NCBI GenBank assembly: GCA_015063895.1 | Contig: SVTG01000015.1 | Coordinates: forward strand, 1 to 41,431 | From: Oscillospiraceae bacterium | GTDB lineage: Bacteria; Bacillota; Clostridia; Oscillospirales; CAG-272 | Length of the DNA: 41,431 nucleotides | Direction: 5' to 3' | Shown: positions 1 through 8,395 of the stretch, piece after piece | Layout: each line of letters starts with the position of its first letter | How positions within the stretch are numbered: position 1 is the stretch's first letter | Notes under the pieces: model-generated | The model's database searches: none | What the model was told of the DNA's origin: nothing | Seen by the model: only the letters and a program-made list of their open reading frames with translations | Translations under genes and position numbers: made by a program

Positions 1-2
1 AC

Positions 3-1628
3 ATATTGCGTTATTTGAACGACGTTAAAACAAATGGACTTACCGAACACGGCTTTCCACGCTTGACAGCAAATATCGGAATTTTGATTGCGCATGGAAG
101 AAGAAAAGATCTGTTGCCTCTTTTTATAGAGATGATGGACGTTTGCTGTGATATGTTTCTCCGTCCCTACGTGAAGTCGGCAAACGAGTTCTCGGTTCGT
201 GAGATCGTTTGCTGTATCGATGAGATCGAGAAAGCAAAAGCCGTTGAGAAAGAGCGTATCCTGCACTGGAAGCAAAAGATTTCCGTAATCGTTCCCGAAG
301 CCTGTTATGACGTGGTAGCGAAGGAAGATGCCGACCGCATTACCAACTGGGCAATCTTTGGAGCTGTCAGCGAATATGCGAGATTTTATTTCGGACTTGG
401 CGAAAATCTCGATTTTGCAGATCGCCAGCTTTCCTGTCAGTTTCAGTGGCTCGACGAGAACGGAATGTATCGGGATAATCCAAAAGAGCTGATACATCAG
501 CCAATCATGTATGACTACGTTTCTCGCGGATTGTTTGCTATGCTGCTTCACTGGGGATACCGTGGAAAGTATTACGAATCGATCGATGCTTGTCTTAAAC
601 GTGCGGGGCTTCTGACTTTGAAGATGCAATCTCCTAATGGAGAGATTCCGTTTGGCGGAAGAAGCAATCAGTTTTTGCACAACGAGGCGTGGATGATGTT
701 GCTCTTTGAATATGAGGCACGGCGATATGCAAAGGAAGGAAATATGGAACTTGCAATGACGTTCAAGTCTGCCATTGCCCGCGCTTTAAATATTACAGAA
801 GCTTGGCTCGATAAAAAGCCTATTCGCCATATCAAAAACCGATTTCCGACCGAAACGAAATATGGCTGTGAGAAATACGCGTATTTCGATAAATATATGA
901 TCACGGCGGCATCCAATCTTTACGCCGCTTACCTCATTTGCGACGATTCGATCCCGACATCAGTTTCTCTTGATCACGAATCGGTAGCGTTTCAGACTTC
1001 CTATCATTTTCACAAGCTTTTTCTAAAGAGTGGAGGTTACGCCCTTGAATTTGATACAAACGCCGATCCCCATTACGACGCAAACGGTCTTGGCAGAGTT
1101 CACCGAGAGGGCGCTCCGTCCACGATCTGTCTGTCCTGTCCCTGTCCCGCAACACCAAACTATACGGTAGACGTTGAACAGTCCTTTGCCTTTTCCATGT
1201 GCTCTGCCATCCGAGAAAAGGACGGTTGGCATTTGGGCACGGAGGAAAGCGCGACATATAAGGTGTTGCGCTCCGAAACCGCCAAGGATCGTGCATCTGC
1301 AACGCTTCTGTGCAAATTTTCTGATGATCATGTTGTAAAAGAACACTATACGGTAAACGAAGGTGGTGTGTCCATTACCCTTGAGGGTGACGGTGAGATC
1401 GGGTATACCATTCCCGCATTTTGCTTTGACGGAGAGGTATCTCCCCAAATTACTGTCGACGAGCATTCGTTGACGGTATCCTACGAGGGGTGGGTGTGTA
1501 GATACACTACGAACGGAAAGATAGAAGATCTGAAAAAGATCGCCGCAAACCGCAACGGACATTACCGCGCGTTCCATGCAACCGCGCAAAATACCCTTAA
1601 CGTAAAAATTGAAATCACAAAAGCCTAA
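3..1628 (+). CDS. Predicted alpha/alpha-toroid carbohydrate-active protein, 5' partial
   Basis: The frame is open to the left edge of the window, so the true start is probably upstream; the first in-window candidate is a TTG at 6 with no ribosome site visible. About 541 residues remain. The first ~330 residues are rich in amphipathic helices with conserved aromatic and acidic patches (NGMYRDNP, MYDYVSRGLFAMLLHWGYRG, NGEIPFGGRSNQFLHNE), the look of an alpha/alpha toroid as in heparinase II/III-like proteins, unsaturated glycosidases and DUF2264-like proteins. The last ~200 residues are beta-rich (DPHYDANGLGRVHREG onward), like the beta-sandwich that follows such toroids. No signal peptide can be judged because the N-terminus is missing. 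I infer polysaccharide or oligosaccharide processing; the exact family and substrate are unknown. A perfect 15-bp hairpin follows the stop. Confidence 0.6.
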   Translation: MLRYLNDVKTNGLTEHGFPRLTANIGILIAHGRRKDLLPLFIEMMDVCCDMFLRPYVKSANEFSVREIVCCIDEIEKAKAVEKERILHWKQKISVIVPEACYDVVAKEDADRITNWAIFGAVSEYARFYFGLGENLDFADRQLSCQFQWLDENGMYRDNPKELIHQPIMYDYVSRGLFAMLLHWGYRGKYYESIDACLKRAGLLTLKMQSPNGEIPFGGRSNQFLHNEAWMMLLFEYEARRYAKEGNMELAMTFKSAIARALNITEAWLDKKPIRHIKNRFPTETKYGCEKYAYFDKYMITAASNLYAAYLICDDSIPTSVSLDHESVAFQTSYHFHKLFLKSGGYALEFDTNADPHYDANGLGRVHREGAPSTICLSCPCPATPNYTVDVEQSFAFSMCSAIREKDGWHLGTEESATYKVLRSETAKDRASATLLCKFSDDHVVKEHYTVNEGGVSITLEGDGEIGYTIPAFCFDGEVSPQITVDEHSLTVSYEGWVCRYTTNGKIEDLKKIAANRNGHYRAFHATAQNTLNVKIEITKA

Positions 1629-1642
1629 ACCGTTACCAAAAA

Positions 1643-1690
1643 GCCGAGGCAACTGTTAAACCGAACAGTTGCCTCGGCGATATTTTAACT
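1643..1690 (+). terminator. Intrinsic terminator after the toroid protein
   Basis: A perfect 15-bp stem (1643-1657 with 1664-1678, loop AAACCG) is followed by a T-rich tract (gatattttaactatttt). It begins 14 bases after the stop at 1628 and ends transcription before the convergent nadE region. Confidence 0.85.
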
Positions 1691-1697
1691 ATTTTGC

Positions 1698-1892
1698 TTA
1701 TTGATATACTATACCTTGCAATATAATTTCTTCCGCGCTTGCCTTGACGTTGTTCATCTCGGCAACCCAACGGAGCATATCACGAGCTTTCAAGCTCTCA
1801 TCAATACCTCTTTCAGTAGTGAGACGAGGGATGATGGTTTCAAGCATTTTGTTTGCTTCAAGGTCAATTTCGTGCAACCGAGCGTTTAATTT
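1698..1892 (-). pseudogene. TnpV C-terminal remnant (transposon-encoded protein fragment)
   Basis: On the minus strand a 64-codon frame ends with TAA at 1698-1700 and reads KLNARLHEIDLEANKMLE, then TTERGIDESLKARDMLRWV, then AEMNNVKASAEEIILQGIVYQ. This matches the C-terminal half of TnpV as I remember it: KLNAYL..ID..AEEM, VTEQLKA.NQMEWV..MNNIR..A.EIV. TnpV is a small protein (about 120 aa) carried by clostridial transposons. The N-terminal half and start codon are missing; upstream of the KLN residues the DNA is the 3' end of nadE in another frame. The join falls within a few bases of the nadE stop codon, so this looks like a scar of a transposition or deletion event. No transposase, recombinase or second TnpV piece was found nearby. 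Confidence 0.75.
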
Positions 1893-3829
1893 GCATTTTC
1901 GTCAATCTCGTCGATTTCAAGCAGCCATTCGGCGAAGGAGGCATCGGAGGGCATATGCCAATCGCCACGCGGCGAAAGGGCCACAGAACCGATCTTAATG
2001 CCATCCGGCACACAGTTGCGCTTGAACTGCTGCGTGAAAAAGCGTTTTGCAAATACGGTGAGCCATTTTTTGATCGTAGCGCCGTCAAACACGCCGGCAA
2101 ACGCAAGCTTTGCCAGTGCGTAAATTTTAGCGGGACGGTAGGCGTAGCGTACGGTATAGTAAACGAAGAAGTCGTGCAGGGCGTAGGGGCCTACGATGTC
2201 CTCTGTCTTTTGCGCAATTTTTCCCACAGCGTCGGGGGGTAAAAGCTCGGGGCTGATGGGGGTGTCTATAATGCGGTGAAGCACGTCGGTGGCGCCCGGC
2301 AGCAGCTTTTCATCAATTACGGTCTCAAGGATCCATCTGATCAGAGTCTTGGGAACGTCGCAGTTCACGCCGTACATGCTCATATGGTCGCCGTTGTAGG
2401 TGCACCAGCCAAGCGCCATTTCCGAGAGGTCGCCTGTGCCAAGGACGATGCCGCCGTGCTTGTTTGCCAGGTCCATCAGTACCTGCGTGCGTTCACGTGC
2501 CTGTGCGTTTTCATAGGTGACGGAAAAATCATCGGTAGCGTGACCAATATCCTTGAAATGCTGCAAAACAGCATCGCGGATCGGTACGGTGAGAGCTGTT
2601 ACGCCAAGGCGATCCATGAGCTCCAAGGCATTCTTTAACGTATCGTCGGAGGTGCCGAAGCAGGGCATCGTCACGGCCGTGATATTGGTGTGGGGGAGCC
2701 CCAGCTTGTCCATGGCGCGAACAGCGACCAAGAGGGCGAGGGTGGAGTCAAGACCGCCCGAAATACCGATCGTTAATTTGCCGCCGATGACACCAAGACG
2801 GCGTGCAAGGGCGCTTGCCTGCATCTCAAAAATTTCATTGGCGTGCGCGGCGCGTGTTTTCGCGTCGTCGGGAACGAAGGGAAGACGCCCGACCTTCAAT
2901 TTGTCACCGTTTGAGGTGGCAAGGGAAAGCGGTAGATCAACCGTTTCCATATCGTTAAGGGTACCGTAACGTGTAGCGGCTTCCCCAAACGTGCGGTTGT
3001 GGCGTCGGTCGTGGCGAATCTTTCCAAGATCGAGATCGCAAACCAGTAAATAGTCGCTATCGATCAGCTTGCTGTTCTCGGCCTCACATTTGCCGTTCTG
3101 CGCGATCAGCCCTTGACCCGAGAAGATCAGGTCTGCGGTGGATTCGTCCTTGCCTGCGCTTGCAAAGAGGTAGGCACAGGTGGTGCGTTTTGACTGTGAT
3201 AAAACAGCGTCACGGCGTTTTGCACGCCCCGTAACGACCTCAGCACACGCAGCGGGGCAGAGAATGATCTCAGCACCGGCAAGTGTCAGCCACGTGGAGG
3301 GGGGAAGCGGTGCAAAAAGATCCTCGCAGATCTCAACACCAACTGTGGTGCCGTCTGCGGCGCGGAAGAGCAGCCCCGTGCCTACGGGGAAGGTGAAGCA
3401 CCCCAGGGTGTGTAAAGTGGTGCCACCAAGCGTATCAGCGCCCGAAAAATGGCGGCGCTCATCAAATGCACCGTATTGCGGCACAAAGGTTTTGGGGACA
3501 GCGCCTACAATTTTTCCGCCCGACAAGAGCACGGCGCAGTTGAACACCTGCCCATGGATCAATAAGGGGGCACCTACCGATACCAGCATCGTTTCGGGAA
3601 CGGCAACGGCTAGTGCGCAAAGTGCTTCAGCCGTGCGGTCTAAAAGCAGATCAGACAAAAACAGATCACCGCAGGTGTAGCCCGTTAAAGCAAGCTCGGG
3701 GAAGGTCAGAAGCGTCACACCCTCGCGTGCTGCCTGGCTGATCTTTTTCTCGATTTCGGTTGCGTTGTAAGCGGGGGCGGCCACACGAAGTGCGGGCACA
3801 GCGATCGCCGCGCGTAGGATATCTTTCAT
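1886..3829 (-). CDS. nadE: Glutamine-dependent NAD+ synthetase
   Basis: Makes NAD+ from nicotinate adenine dinucleotide, ATP and glutamine, the last step of NAD synthesis, in the cytoplasm. The 647-residue protein has the two-domain layout of the glutamine-dependent form. The N-terminal CN-hydrolase (glutaminase) domain has a Glu-Lys-Cys triad visible as E45 (FPELALTGYT), K113 (VPKTFVPQYGAFDERRHF) and C168 (VGVEICEDLFAP). The C-terminal synthetase domain has the ATP-pyrophosphatase P-loop SGGLDST at 357-363 and the LGTGDLSEMALGWCTYNGDHM signature. I chose the ATG at 3829, not an upstream in-frame one at 3892, because AGGAGG stands 6 bases ahead and homology begins there. A near-consensus promoter lies just upstream. 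The C-terminus abuts a TnpV fragment, but the protein looks full length. Confidence 0.95.
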   Translation of the reverse strand: MKDILRAAIAVPALRVAAPAYNATEIEKKISQAAREGVTLLTFPELALTGYTCGDLFLSDLLLDRTAEALCALAVAVPETMLVSVGAPLLIHGQVFNCAVLLSGGKIVGAVPKTFVPQYGAFDERRHFSGADTLGGTTLHTLGCFTFPVGTGLLFRAADGTTVGVEICEDLFAPLPPSTWLTLAGAEIILCPAACAEVVTGRAKRRDAVLSQSKRTTCAYLFASAGKDESTADLIFSGQGLIAQNGKCEAENSKLIDSDYLLVCDLDLGKIRHDRRHNRTFGEAATRYGTLNDMETVDLPLSLATSNGDKLKVGRLPFVPDDAKTRAAHANEIFEMQASALARRLGVIGGKLTIGISGGLDSTLALLVAVRAMDKLGLPHTNITAVTMPCFGTSDDTLKNALELMDRLGVTALTVPIRDAVLQHFKDIGHATDDFSVTYENAQARERTQVLMDLANKHGGIVLGTGDLSEMALGWCTYNGDHMSMYGVNCDVPKTLIRWILETVIDEKLLPGATDVLHRIIDTPISPELLPPDAVGKIAQKTEDIVGPYALHDFFVYYTVRYAYRPAKIYALAKLAFAGVFDGATIKKWLTVFAKRFFTQQFKRNCVPDGIKIGSVALSPRGDWHMPSDASFAEWLLEIDEIDENAN

Positions 3830-3890
3830 AAAAGCCTCCTTTATATGGAGTAAAAGCGCAAATTTGGCAAAATAGTATGCCTTACCTTTC

Positions 3891-3919
3891 ATTATAGCAC
3901 GCTTTTTTCAAAAATGCAA
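3891..3919 (-). promoter_or_regulatory. Sigma-A-type promoter for nadE
   Basis: Read on the minus strand: -35 TTGCAT (3914-3919), 17-base spacer, -10 TATAAT (3891-3896). It lies about 60 bases upstream of the nadE start. Confidence 0.75.
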
Positions 3920-3928
3920 TGCACAAGC

Positions 3929-3964
3929 AAAAAAATACGGCCACAAGCAAGGAAAGTGGCCATA
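3929..3964 (-). terminator. Intrinsic terminator of the mglBAC operon
   Basis: On the minus strand a 9-bp stem (3956-3964 with 3936-3944, one G-T pair, containing GGCCAC/GTGGCC) is followed by a run of seven U. It starts 5 bases past the mglC stop and overlaps the upstream side of the nadE promoter region. Confidence 0.85.
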
Positions 3965-3968
3965 TTTT

Positions 3969-5024
3969 TTATTTTTTTACCAGATATTTACGCATATCTA
4001 TGGCGCATGCAATTAAAATAATGAGGCCCTTGATCACGTATTGCATATTGGCGTCAATGCCAAGAAACGTGAGCCCTACAAAGATCAAACGCAGTAGCAC
4101 AACGCCGAGAATGACGCCCCCGATCTTGCCCGTGCCGCCGACAAACGATACGCCGCCAATGACACACGCGGCAATGGCATCTAACTCGTAATTTAACCCC
4201 GTTGCGGCACTATTTGAACCGATACGCGCCGCTTCAATAAAGCCCGTAACACCGTAAAGGAGTCCTGCCAGTGTAAAAACTAAGATGATCACGCGCCTTA
4301 CGTTGACACCCGATACTGTGGCAGCATCGGGGTTAGAGCCCACCGCAAACATATTTTTGCCGAAGGGCGTTTTATTCCATACCACCCACATCACGGCTGT
4401 AATGCCTATGACATACCACACGTAGTTTGGAATCGGTGTGCCACCAAAGGAGATAACGCTTCCCTTTATAAAATTTGTAAACGCAGGATCAAGGCCTGAA
4501 ATGGACTGACCGTTGTTGTTACCGATCATTAAAAACAGCAAAAGTGCGCCGTAAATGATCAACTGCGTAGAGAGTGTTACGATAAAGGGGTGTAAATGAA
4601 ACGTGGCAGTGCAGTAGCCGTTAATGAAGCCTGCAAGTGCGCCAATGGCGATTACAAGCAAAAAAACCAGCCATACGGGGGGCGTTTTCAGGGCAGGGAA
4701 CATTTTGCTTGCGTATCCGCTTGCTTGTAAAAGAGCGGCCGAAACACAGGCTACAAGTCCTACGATGCGCCCGGCTGACAGGTCAGTGCCTGTTAAAATA
4801 ATGGCACCCGCAATGCCAAGTGCGATTGGCAGATTGGCAGCTGAAAGTGAGATAATGTTGATAATGGAGGACCAGGAGAGAAAGCGGGGATTCAGAATAG
4901 CGATCAAAGCAATGGCGGCAATCAGAAATATATATAGGGAATTGCTGATCAATAATTCGCCTAAATAGGCTTTTTTTTCGCGTTTCTCCATGCTTTTGAA
5001 TTTTTCGATATATTTGAATTTCAT
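3969..5024 (-). CDS. mglC: Galactose/methyl-galactoside ABC transporter permease MglC
   Basis: Membrane channel of the high-affinity galactose/glucose importer (CUT2 family). The 351-residue protein has a ~25-residue polar cytoplasmic N-terminus, then about 10 hydrophobic segments. Diagnostic RbsC/MglC stretches include ISLSAANLPIALGIAGAIILTGTDLSAGR (about 58-86), the FINGYCTATFHLHPFIVTL segment and the GVNVRRVIILVFTLAGLLYGVTGFIEAARIGS segment, followed by GLNYELDAIAACVIGGVSFVGGTG. It is the last gene of mglB-mglA-mglC, 21 bases after mglA, with AGAAAGG ahead of its ATG. The operon ends at the terminator beyond its stop. Length matches E. coli MglC. Confidence 0.95.
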   Translation of the reverse strand: MKFKYIEKFKSMEKREKKAYLGELLISNSLYIFLIAAIALIAILNPRFLSWSSIINIISLSAANLPIALGIAGAIILTGTDLSAGRIVGLVACVSAALLQASGYASKMFPALKTPPVWLVFLLVIAIGALAGFINGYCTATFHLHPFIVTLSTQLIIYGALLLFLMIGNNNGQSISGLDPAFTNFIKGSVISFGGTPIPNYVWYVIGITAVMWVVWNKTPFGKNMFAVGSNPDAATVSGVNVRRVIILVFTLAGLLYGVTGFIEAARIGSNSAATGLNYELDAIAACVIGGVSFVGGTGKIGGVILGVVLLRLIFVGLTFLGIDANMQYVIKGLIILIACAIDMRKYLVKK

Positions 5025-5045
5025 AGGATAGCCTTTCTGCGTGTG

Positions 5046-6548
5046 CTATGCGTTTTGGGCGGCTAAGCGCATGATTTCCTCTTGGGTGGTAGTGGCGGCA
5101 TTGACTTCGCCCGTGATTAGGCCCCCGGACATGACGTAAATGCGGTGACAGATCCCCAAAAGCTCGGGTAGCTCGCTTGAAATGAGAAGAACGGTTTTCC
5201 CACGTGCGGCAAGGTCTTCGATCAGCTGGTAAATCTCGTATTTTGCTCCAACGTCAATGCCGCGCGTGGGCTCATCAAGCAACAGAATATCGGGGTCAGT
5301 CAAGAGCCAGCGACCAAAAATGACCTTTTGTTGATTGCCCCCCGACAGTGCGCGGATCTGTGTTTTACGCGAGGGTGTTTTGATGTTGAGCAACTTGATG
5401 AAATGGTCGGTTTTTTCGGCACGTTTGCGGTCATTTATCAAAAAATTGCCGTAAAGAAAGGAGGATAGGGAGGAGATCGTCATGTTTTCGGTGATGTTTA
5501 AAATGCCGAAAATGCCCGTGGCGCGGCGCTCCTCCGTGACAAAGGCAAAGCCGTTCTTGCGTGCTTGCCTTGCGTTTTTGTTCTGTACGGGCTTGCCGTT
5601 TACAAAAAGCTCGCCCGAGGCACGTGCGGATATGCCGAAAATGTTTTCAAAAAACTCACTGCGCCCCGCGCCTGCCAATCCCGCCAAACCCACAATTTCG
5701 CCGCGGCGTGCTGTCAGGGAAACGTTTTGTACCTGTTGATGCTTGGAGGAAATGCCTTTTGCCTCAAGCAAGATCTCACCCTGTTTCGCTTTTTTTGGCG
5801 GAAAACGCTGTGAGAGCTCACGCCCCACCATCAGACGAATGATCTTTTCCATGGTCATATGAGCGGCAGGCTCGGTCGTGATGAGTGTGCCGTCGCGCAT
5901 AACGGTAATATCGTCGGAAATGCGCAGGATTTCTTCCATTTTGTGGGAAATATAAATGATGCCGCAGCCGCGTTTTTTGAGCAGGTCGATAATGCGGAAC
6001 AGGTGCTCGATTTCGCTTTCTGTCAGGGATGAGGTCGGCTCATCCAGGACGATGACCTTGGCATCATAGGATACAGCCTTGGCGATCTCAACCATTTGTC
6101 TGCTGGCAACGGAAAGGGTTGACATCATGCGGCGCGGGTCAAGTGAAATGCCAAGATTTTCAAGCACGTCCTTGGTCTTTTTCAGCATTTCCTTTTCAGA
6201 GGTGAAGAGGCCAAGGCGCGTAGGATAGCGCCCCAGCCAAATATTATCCATAATATTGCGGCGCAACGCTTGGTTGAGCTCCTGGTGTACCATGGCAACG
6301 CCGTGCGAAAGCGCTTCGCGGGGGCTCTGAAATCGCACCCGTGTCCCCTCTAAAAGGATCTCACCGGCGTCCTCGTGATAAATGCCGAACAAGCACTTCA
6401 TTAAGGTGGATTTTCCCGCACCGTTTTCGCCCATAAGCGCGTGAACGGTACCGTGGCGCACAGAAAGTGATACGTCGCGCAGTGCCATAACACCGGGGAA
6501 GCTTTTTTGCATATGCCGCATTTCCAGTAAAAGTGTGCCGTTTTCCAT
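5046..6548 (-). CDS. mglA: Galactose/methyl-galactoside ABC transporter ATP-binding protein MglA
   Basis: Energises the Mgl importer. It is a duplicated CUT2-type ATPase of 500 residues. The N-terminal half has a canonical Walker A (GENGAGKST, about 38-46), signature LSVASRQMVEIAKA and Walker B IVLDEPTSSLTESE. The C-terminal half has the usual degenerate Walker A (GLAGAGRSEFF), signature LSGGNQQKVIFGRWL and Walker B ILLLDEPTRGIDVGAK. This asymmetry is normal for MglA/RbsA/XylG. The start ATG lies 4 bases after the mglB stop, with AGGA 7 bases upstream, so translation is probably coupled. Confidence 0.95.
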   Translation of the reverse strand: MENGTLLLEMRHMQKSFPGVMALRDVSLSVRHGTVHALMGENGAGKSTLMKCLFGIYHEDAGEILLEGTRVRFQSPREALSHGVAMVHQELNQALRRNIMDNIWLGRYPTRLGLFTSEKEMLKKTKDVLENLGISLDPRRMMSTLSVASRQMVEIAKAVSYDAKVIVLDEPTSSLTESEIEHLFRIIDLLKKRGCGIIYISHKMEEILRISDDITVMRDGTLITTEPAAHMTMEKIIRLMVGRELSQRFPPKKAKQGEILLEAKGISSKHQQVQNVSLTARRGEIVGLAGLAGAGRSEFFENIFGISARASGELFVNGKPVQNKNARQARKNGFAFVTEERRATGIFGILNITENMTISSLSSFLYGNFLINDRKRAEKTDHFIKLLNIKTPSRKTQIRALSGGNQQKVIFGRWLLTDPDILLLDEPTRGIDVGAKYEIYQLIEDLAARGKTVLLISSELPELLGICHRIYVMSGGLITGEVNAATTTQEEIMRLAAQNA

Positions 6549-6552
6549 ACCG

Positions 6553-7620
6553 TTATCCTACATATTTTTCGTAATGAATGCGGATCTTGCGACTGCCGTC
6601 GTCAATGGTAAATTCATTTGTGTCTGCCATCAATTCACGTCCTTCTATGACGTTTCGTGCCAGATGCAGCAGCGCCTTGGCCATGCCCTCACCGTCCTGC
6701 TTGATGGTGCCCGCCATTTGGCCGTTGCGGATCAGATTTTTTGCAGCGTCGGTGGCGTCTACGCCAAATACGGGTATTGTGGGCGTGCCCGCGCCTTTGT
6801 TGTAGCCGGCGGCATTCAGCGCGGAAATGGCACCCTCCGCCATGCCGTCGTTGTTGCAGATCACCAGCTCGATCATATTATTGCCCGATGCGTTATAGGC
6901 GGTCAGTGCGGTCGTCATATATTCGTTGGCGGCTGTGGCCGACCAAAGCCCGTTCTTATCGACCAAATATGCGTTTGGATTTGTTTTGTCGTAAAAGCGC
7001 AGTGGCTTTTTGCCATCTTTGCTAAGCACGGCATTTGCTTCCTCCACGCTGAATTTGGTGCGAAAGATCGCTTCGTTGTTGCCTTCCTCACCCTTGAAAA
7101 GGATATAGGAGATTTCTCCGTCCCCGTTCAGATCGCAGGCGCTGAAGTTTGCTAAAAGATATTCACCGATCAGCTCGCCTTGTAAAATACCCGCTTCCTC
7201 GGCACGCGTGCCGACGTAAGCGCTGTTCTCATAATCGGCGATCGCCGTGTCACTGACCTCGCGGTTAAAAAACACCAGAGGTACGTTGGCTTCCTTAGCC
7301 AGTGCCGTGATCTCCTTGGCGGCGTCGTCAGAACCGGTGTTTACAATATTCACAAGGATCGCCTTGGCGCCCTTTGTGAGGGCGGTGCGAATCTGCTCGG
7401 TCTGTGTGGTCTGGCTGCCTGCACCGTCGTAGTCTTGATAAGAGATGCCTGCGGCGGAAAGCTCATTGTCCAGTGCACTGCGCACAGAGGAAATATACGT
7501 GTCACTGTAATTGTAATAAAAAACGTGTACGTCCGCTTGCTGCGAGCCGCTGCAGGCGGCAAAGCAGGGAGCCAGCAAGCAAAGCAAAAGAATCAGGGCT
7601 GAAAATCTTATTTTCATCAT
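6553..7620 (-). CDS. mglB: Galactose/glucose-binding lipoprotein MglB
   Basis: Captures the sugar for MglAC at the outer face of the membrane. The predicted 355-residue product starts MMKIRFSALILLLCLLAPCFAAC; the Cys at 23 is the likely lipid anchor. It is a periplasmic-binding-protein-I fold. The loop DLNGDGEIS (163-171) matches the EF-hand-like calcium loop of E. coli MglB (DLNKDGQIQ), which favours galactose/glucose over ribose. Other MglB-like pieces are VNIVNTGSDDAAKEI, VFFNREVSD, ICNNDGMAEGAISALNAAG and VFGVDATDAA. I chose the ATG at 7620 because GAGG stands 7 bases ahead and the signal peptide begins there; an upstream in-frame start at 7677 adds non-homologous residues. First gene of mglBAC. 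Confidence 0.93.
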   Translation of the reverse strand: MMKIRFSALILLLCLLAPCFAACSGSQQADVHVFYYNYSDTYISSVRSALDNELSAAGISYQDYDGAGSQTTQTEQIRTALTKGAKAILVNIVNTGSDDAAKEITALAKEANVPLVFFNREVSDTAIADYENSAYVGTRAEEAGILQGELIGEYLLANFSACDLNGDGEISYILFKGEEGNNEAIFRTKFSVEEANAVLSKDGKKPLRFYDKTNPNAYLVDKNGLWSATAANEYMTTALTAYNASGNNMIELVICNNDGMAEGAISALNAAGYNKGAGTPTIPVFGVDATDAAKNLIRNGQMAGTIKQDGEGMAKALLHLARNVIEGRELMADTNEFTIDDGSRKIRIHYEKYVG

Positions 7621-7762
7621 AACAATACCTCGTGTTTGAGTTCGCAACGCGGGTTGCGGTATGTCGTTATTTTGCACCGATTTTTCCCTTCTATAACTGG
7701 CGCAAATTGGAAGCTGCTTTTTTGTGAAGGGAAGCGTTTTGATGTGATGATCGTCAAACGCG

Positions 7763-7780
7763 AAAAAAGCGCTTGTAAAT
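7763..7780. promoter_or_regulatory. Possible LacI-family operator upstream of mglB
   Basis: The palindrome AAGCGCTT (7767-7774) has the central CG typical of LacI/GalR/CcpA-family sites and lies 147 bases upstream of mglB. I found no convincing -10/-35 pair for mglB on the minus strand. The rest of 7621-7919 is A/T-rich noncoding sequence in which I see no gene or RNA. Confidence 0.3.
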
Positions 7781-7919
7781 GTGAATTTTTTGTAAAAAAG
7801 CGGTGATGCTTGTGACAGCGCAAGGTGTAGAAAATCAGGCGAAAAATTTAGTTAACCTGCACAAAATCCGCAATCTGCCGATTTTGCTGCCTCATGCTTT
7901 ACTTCTGCCGACTTTTTTA

Positions 7920-8052
7920 GAGCATGTTAAATTTTATTTACGTATCGAAAGCTGCCTTGAAGCCTTTTGGCGAAATGTCACAAAAAAACAGGGGAAAAGG
8001 TTTCGGCCGAAGAAGCACGTGGGTGCGATGGTAAATAAAATTTAACAGAGCA
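7920..8052. mobile_element. 123-bp MITE-like element with 17-bp terminal inverted repeats and 5-bp target duplication
   Basis: The left end TGTTAAATTTTATTTAC (7925-7941) is the exact reverse complement of the right end GTAAATAAAATTTAACA (8031-8047). The element is flanked on both sides by the same 5 bases, GAGCA (7920-7924 and 8048-8052), as expected for a target-site duplication. It has TG...CA ends and no coding capacity, so it would need a transposase in trans. The 89-base core is more G/C-rich than the ends. It separates the mglBAC start from the promoter of the next operon. No second copy was seen in the window. Confidence 0.7.
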
Positions 8053-8171
8053 AACAAATCGTGTGCAAAAACGACGAAATTTTCCTAAAAACAAAAACGC
8101 AGGCATGTGCTGCCGTGTGGCGGGTACGCGCGCCAACGCGCACGTGTGCATAATGCGCGAGAAAATTTTGC

Positions 8172-8201
8172 TTGACTTTGCAGAGCTTTGCGTGGTAAAA
8201 T
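8172..8201 (+). promoter_or_regulatory. Sigma-A-type promoter of the 13-kb transport operon
   Basis: -35 TTGACT (8172-8177), 18-base spacer, -10 TAAAAT (8196-8201). Transcription would start near 8208, giving a leader of about 190 bases before the ATG at 8396. Confidence 0.7.
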
Positions 8202-8207
8202 GTTGCC

Positions 8208-8395
8208 ATACTCCGAGAGCTGTGTGTTACACGGCCTTGGATGCTTGCATTTGTATGACGGAGGTGAAACGGCGCTTTGCCGTTTTCGCATTTTCGTGCG
8301 TGCACGTGCAGGTATGCGTTGCGCGGTGGGGTAAGCCCATTACCGTTGCCGCGCAAATTACGAAGAACCGCGAGTTGCGGTAGAGGAGGAAAAAC
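8208..8395 (+). promoter_or_regulatory. Structured 5' leader of the transport operon
   Basis: Three hairpins are visible: 8267-8285 (7-bp AAACGGC/GCCGTTT), 8319-8356 (8-bp TTGCGCGG/CCGCGCAA with an inner TGGG/CCCA) and 8367-8381 (5-bp ACCGC/GCGGT). The last ends just before the ribosome site GAGGAGG. There is no U-tract, so it is not a standard attenuator. It matches no riboswitch class that I recognise. A 42-codon frame (8255-8383) crosses it, without a good ribosome site. Confidence 0.4.

Noticed and set aside
8063-8383. 106-residue frame, or its 42-codon end, in the leader of the transport operon
   Set aside because: No good ribosome site; the longer frame crosses the MITE-downstream region and the promoter itself; Cys/His-rich nonsense-like composition.
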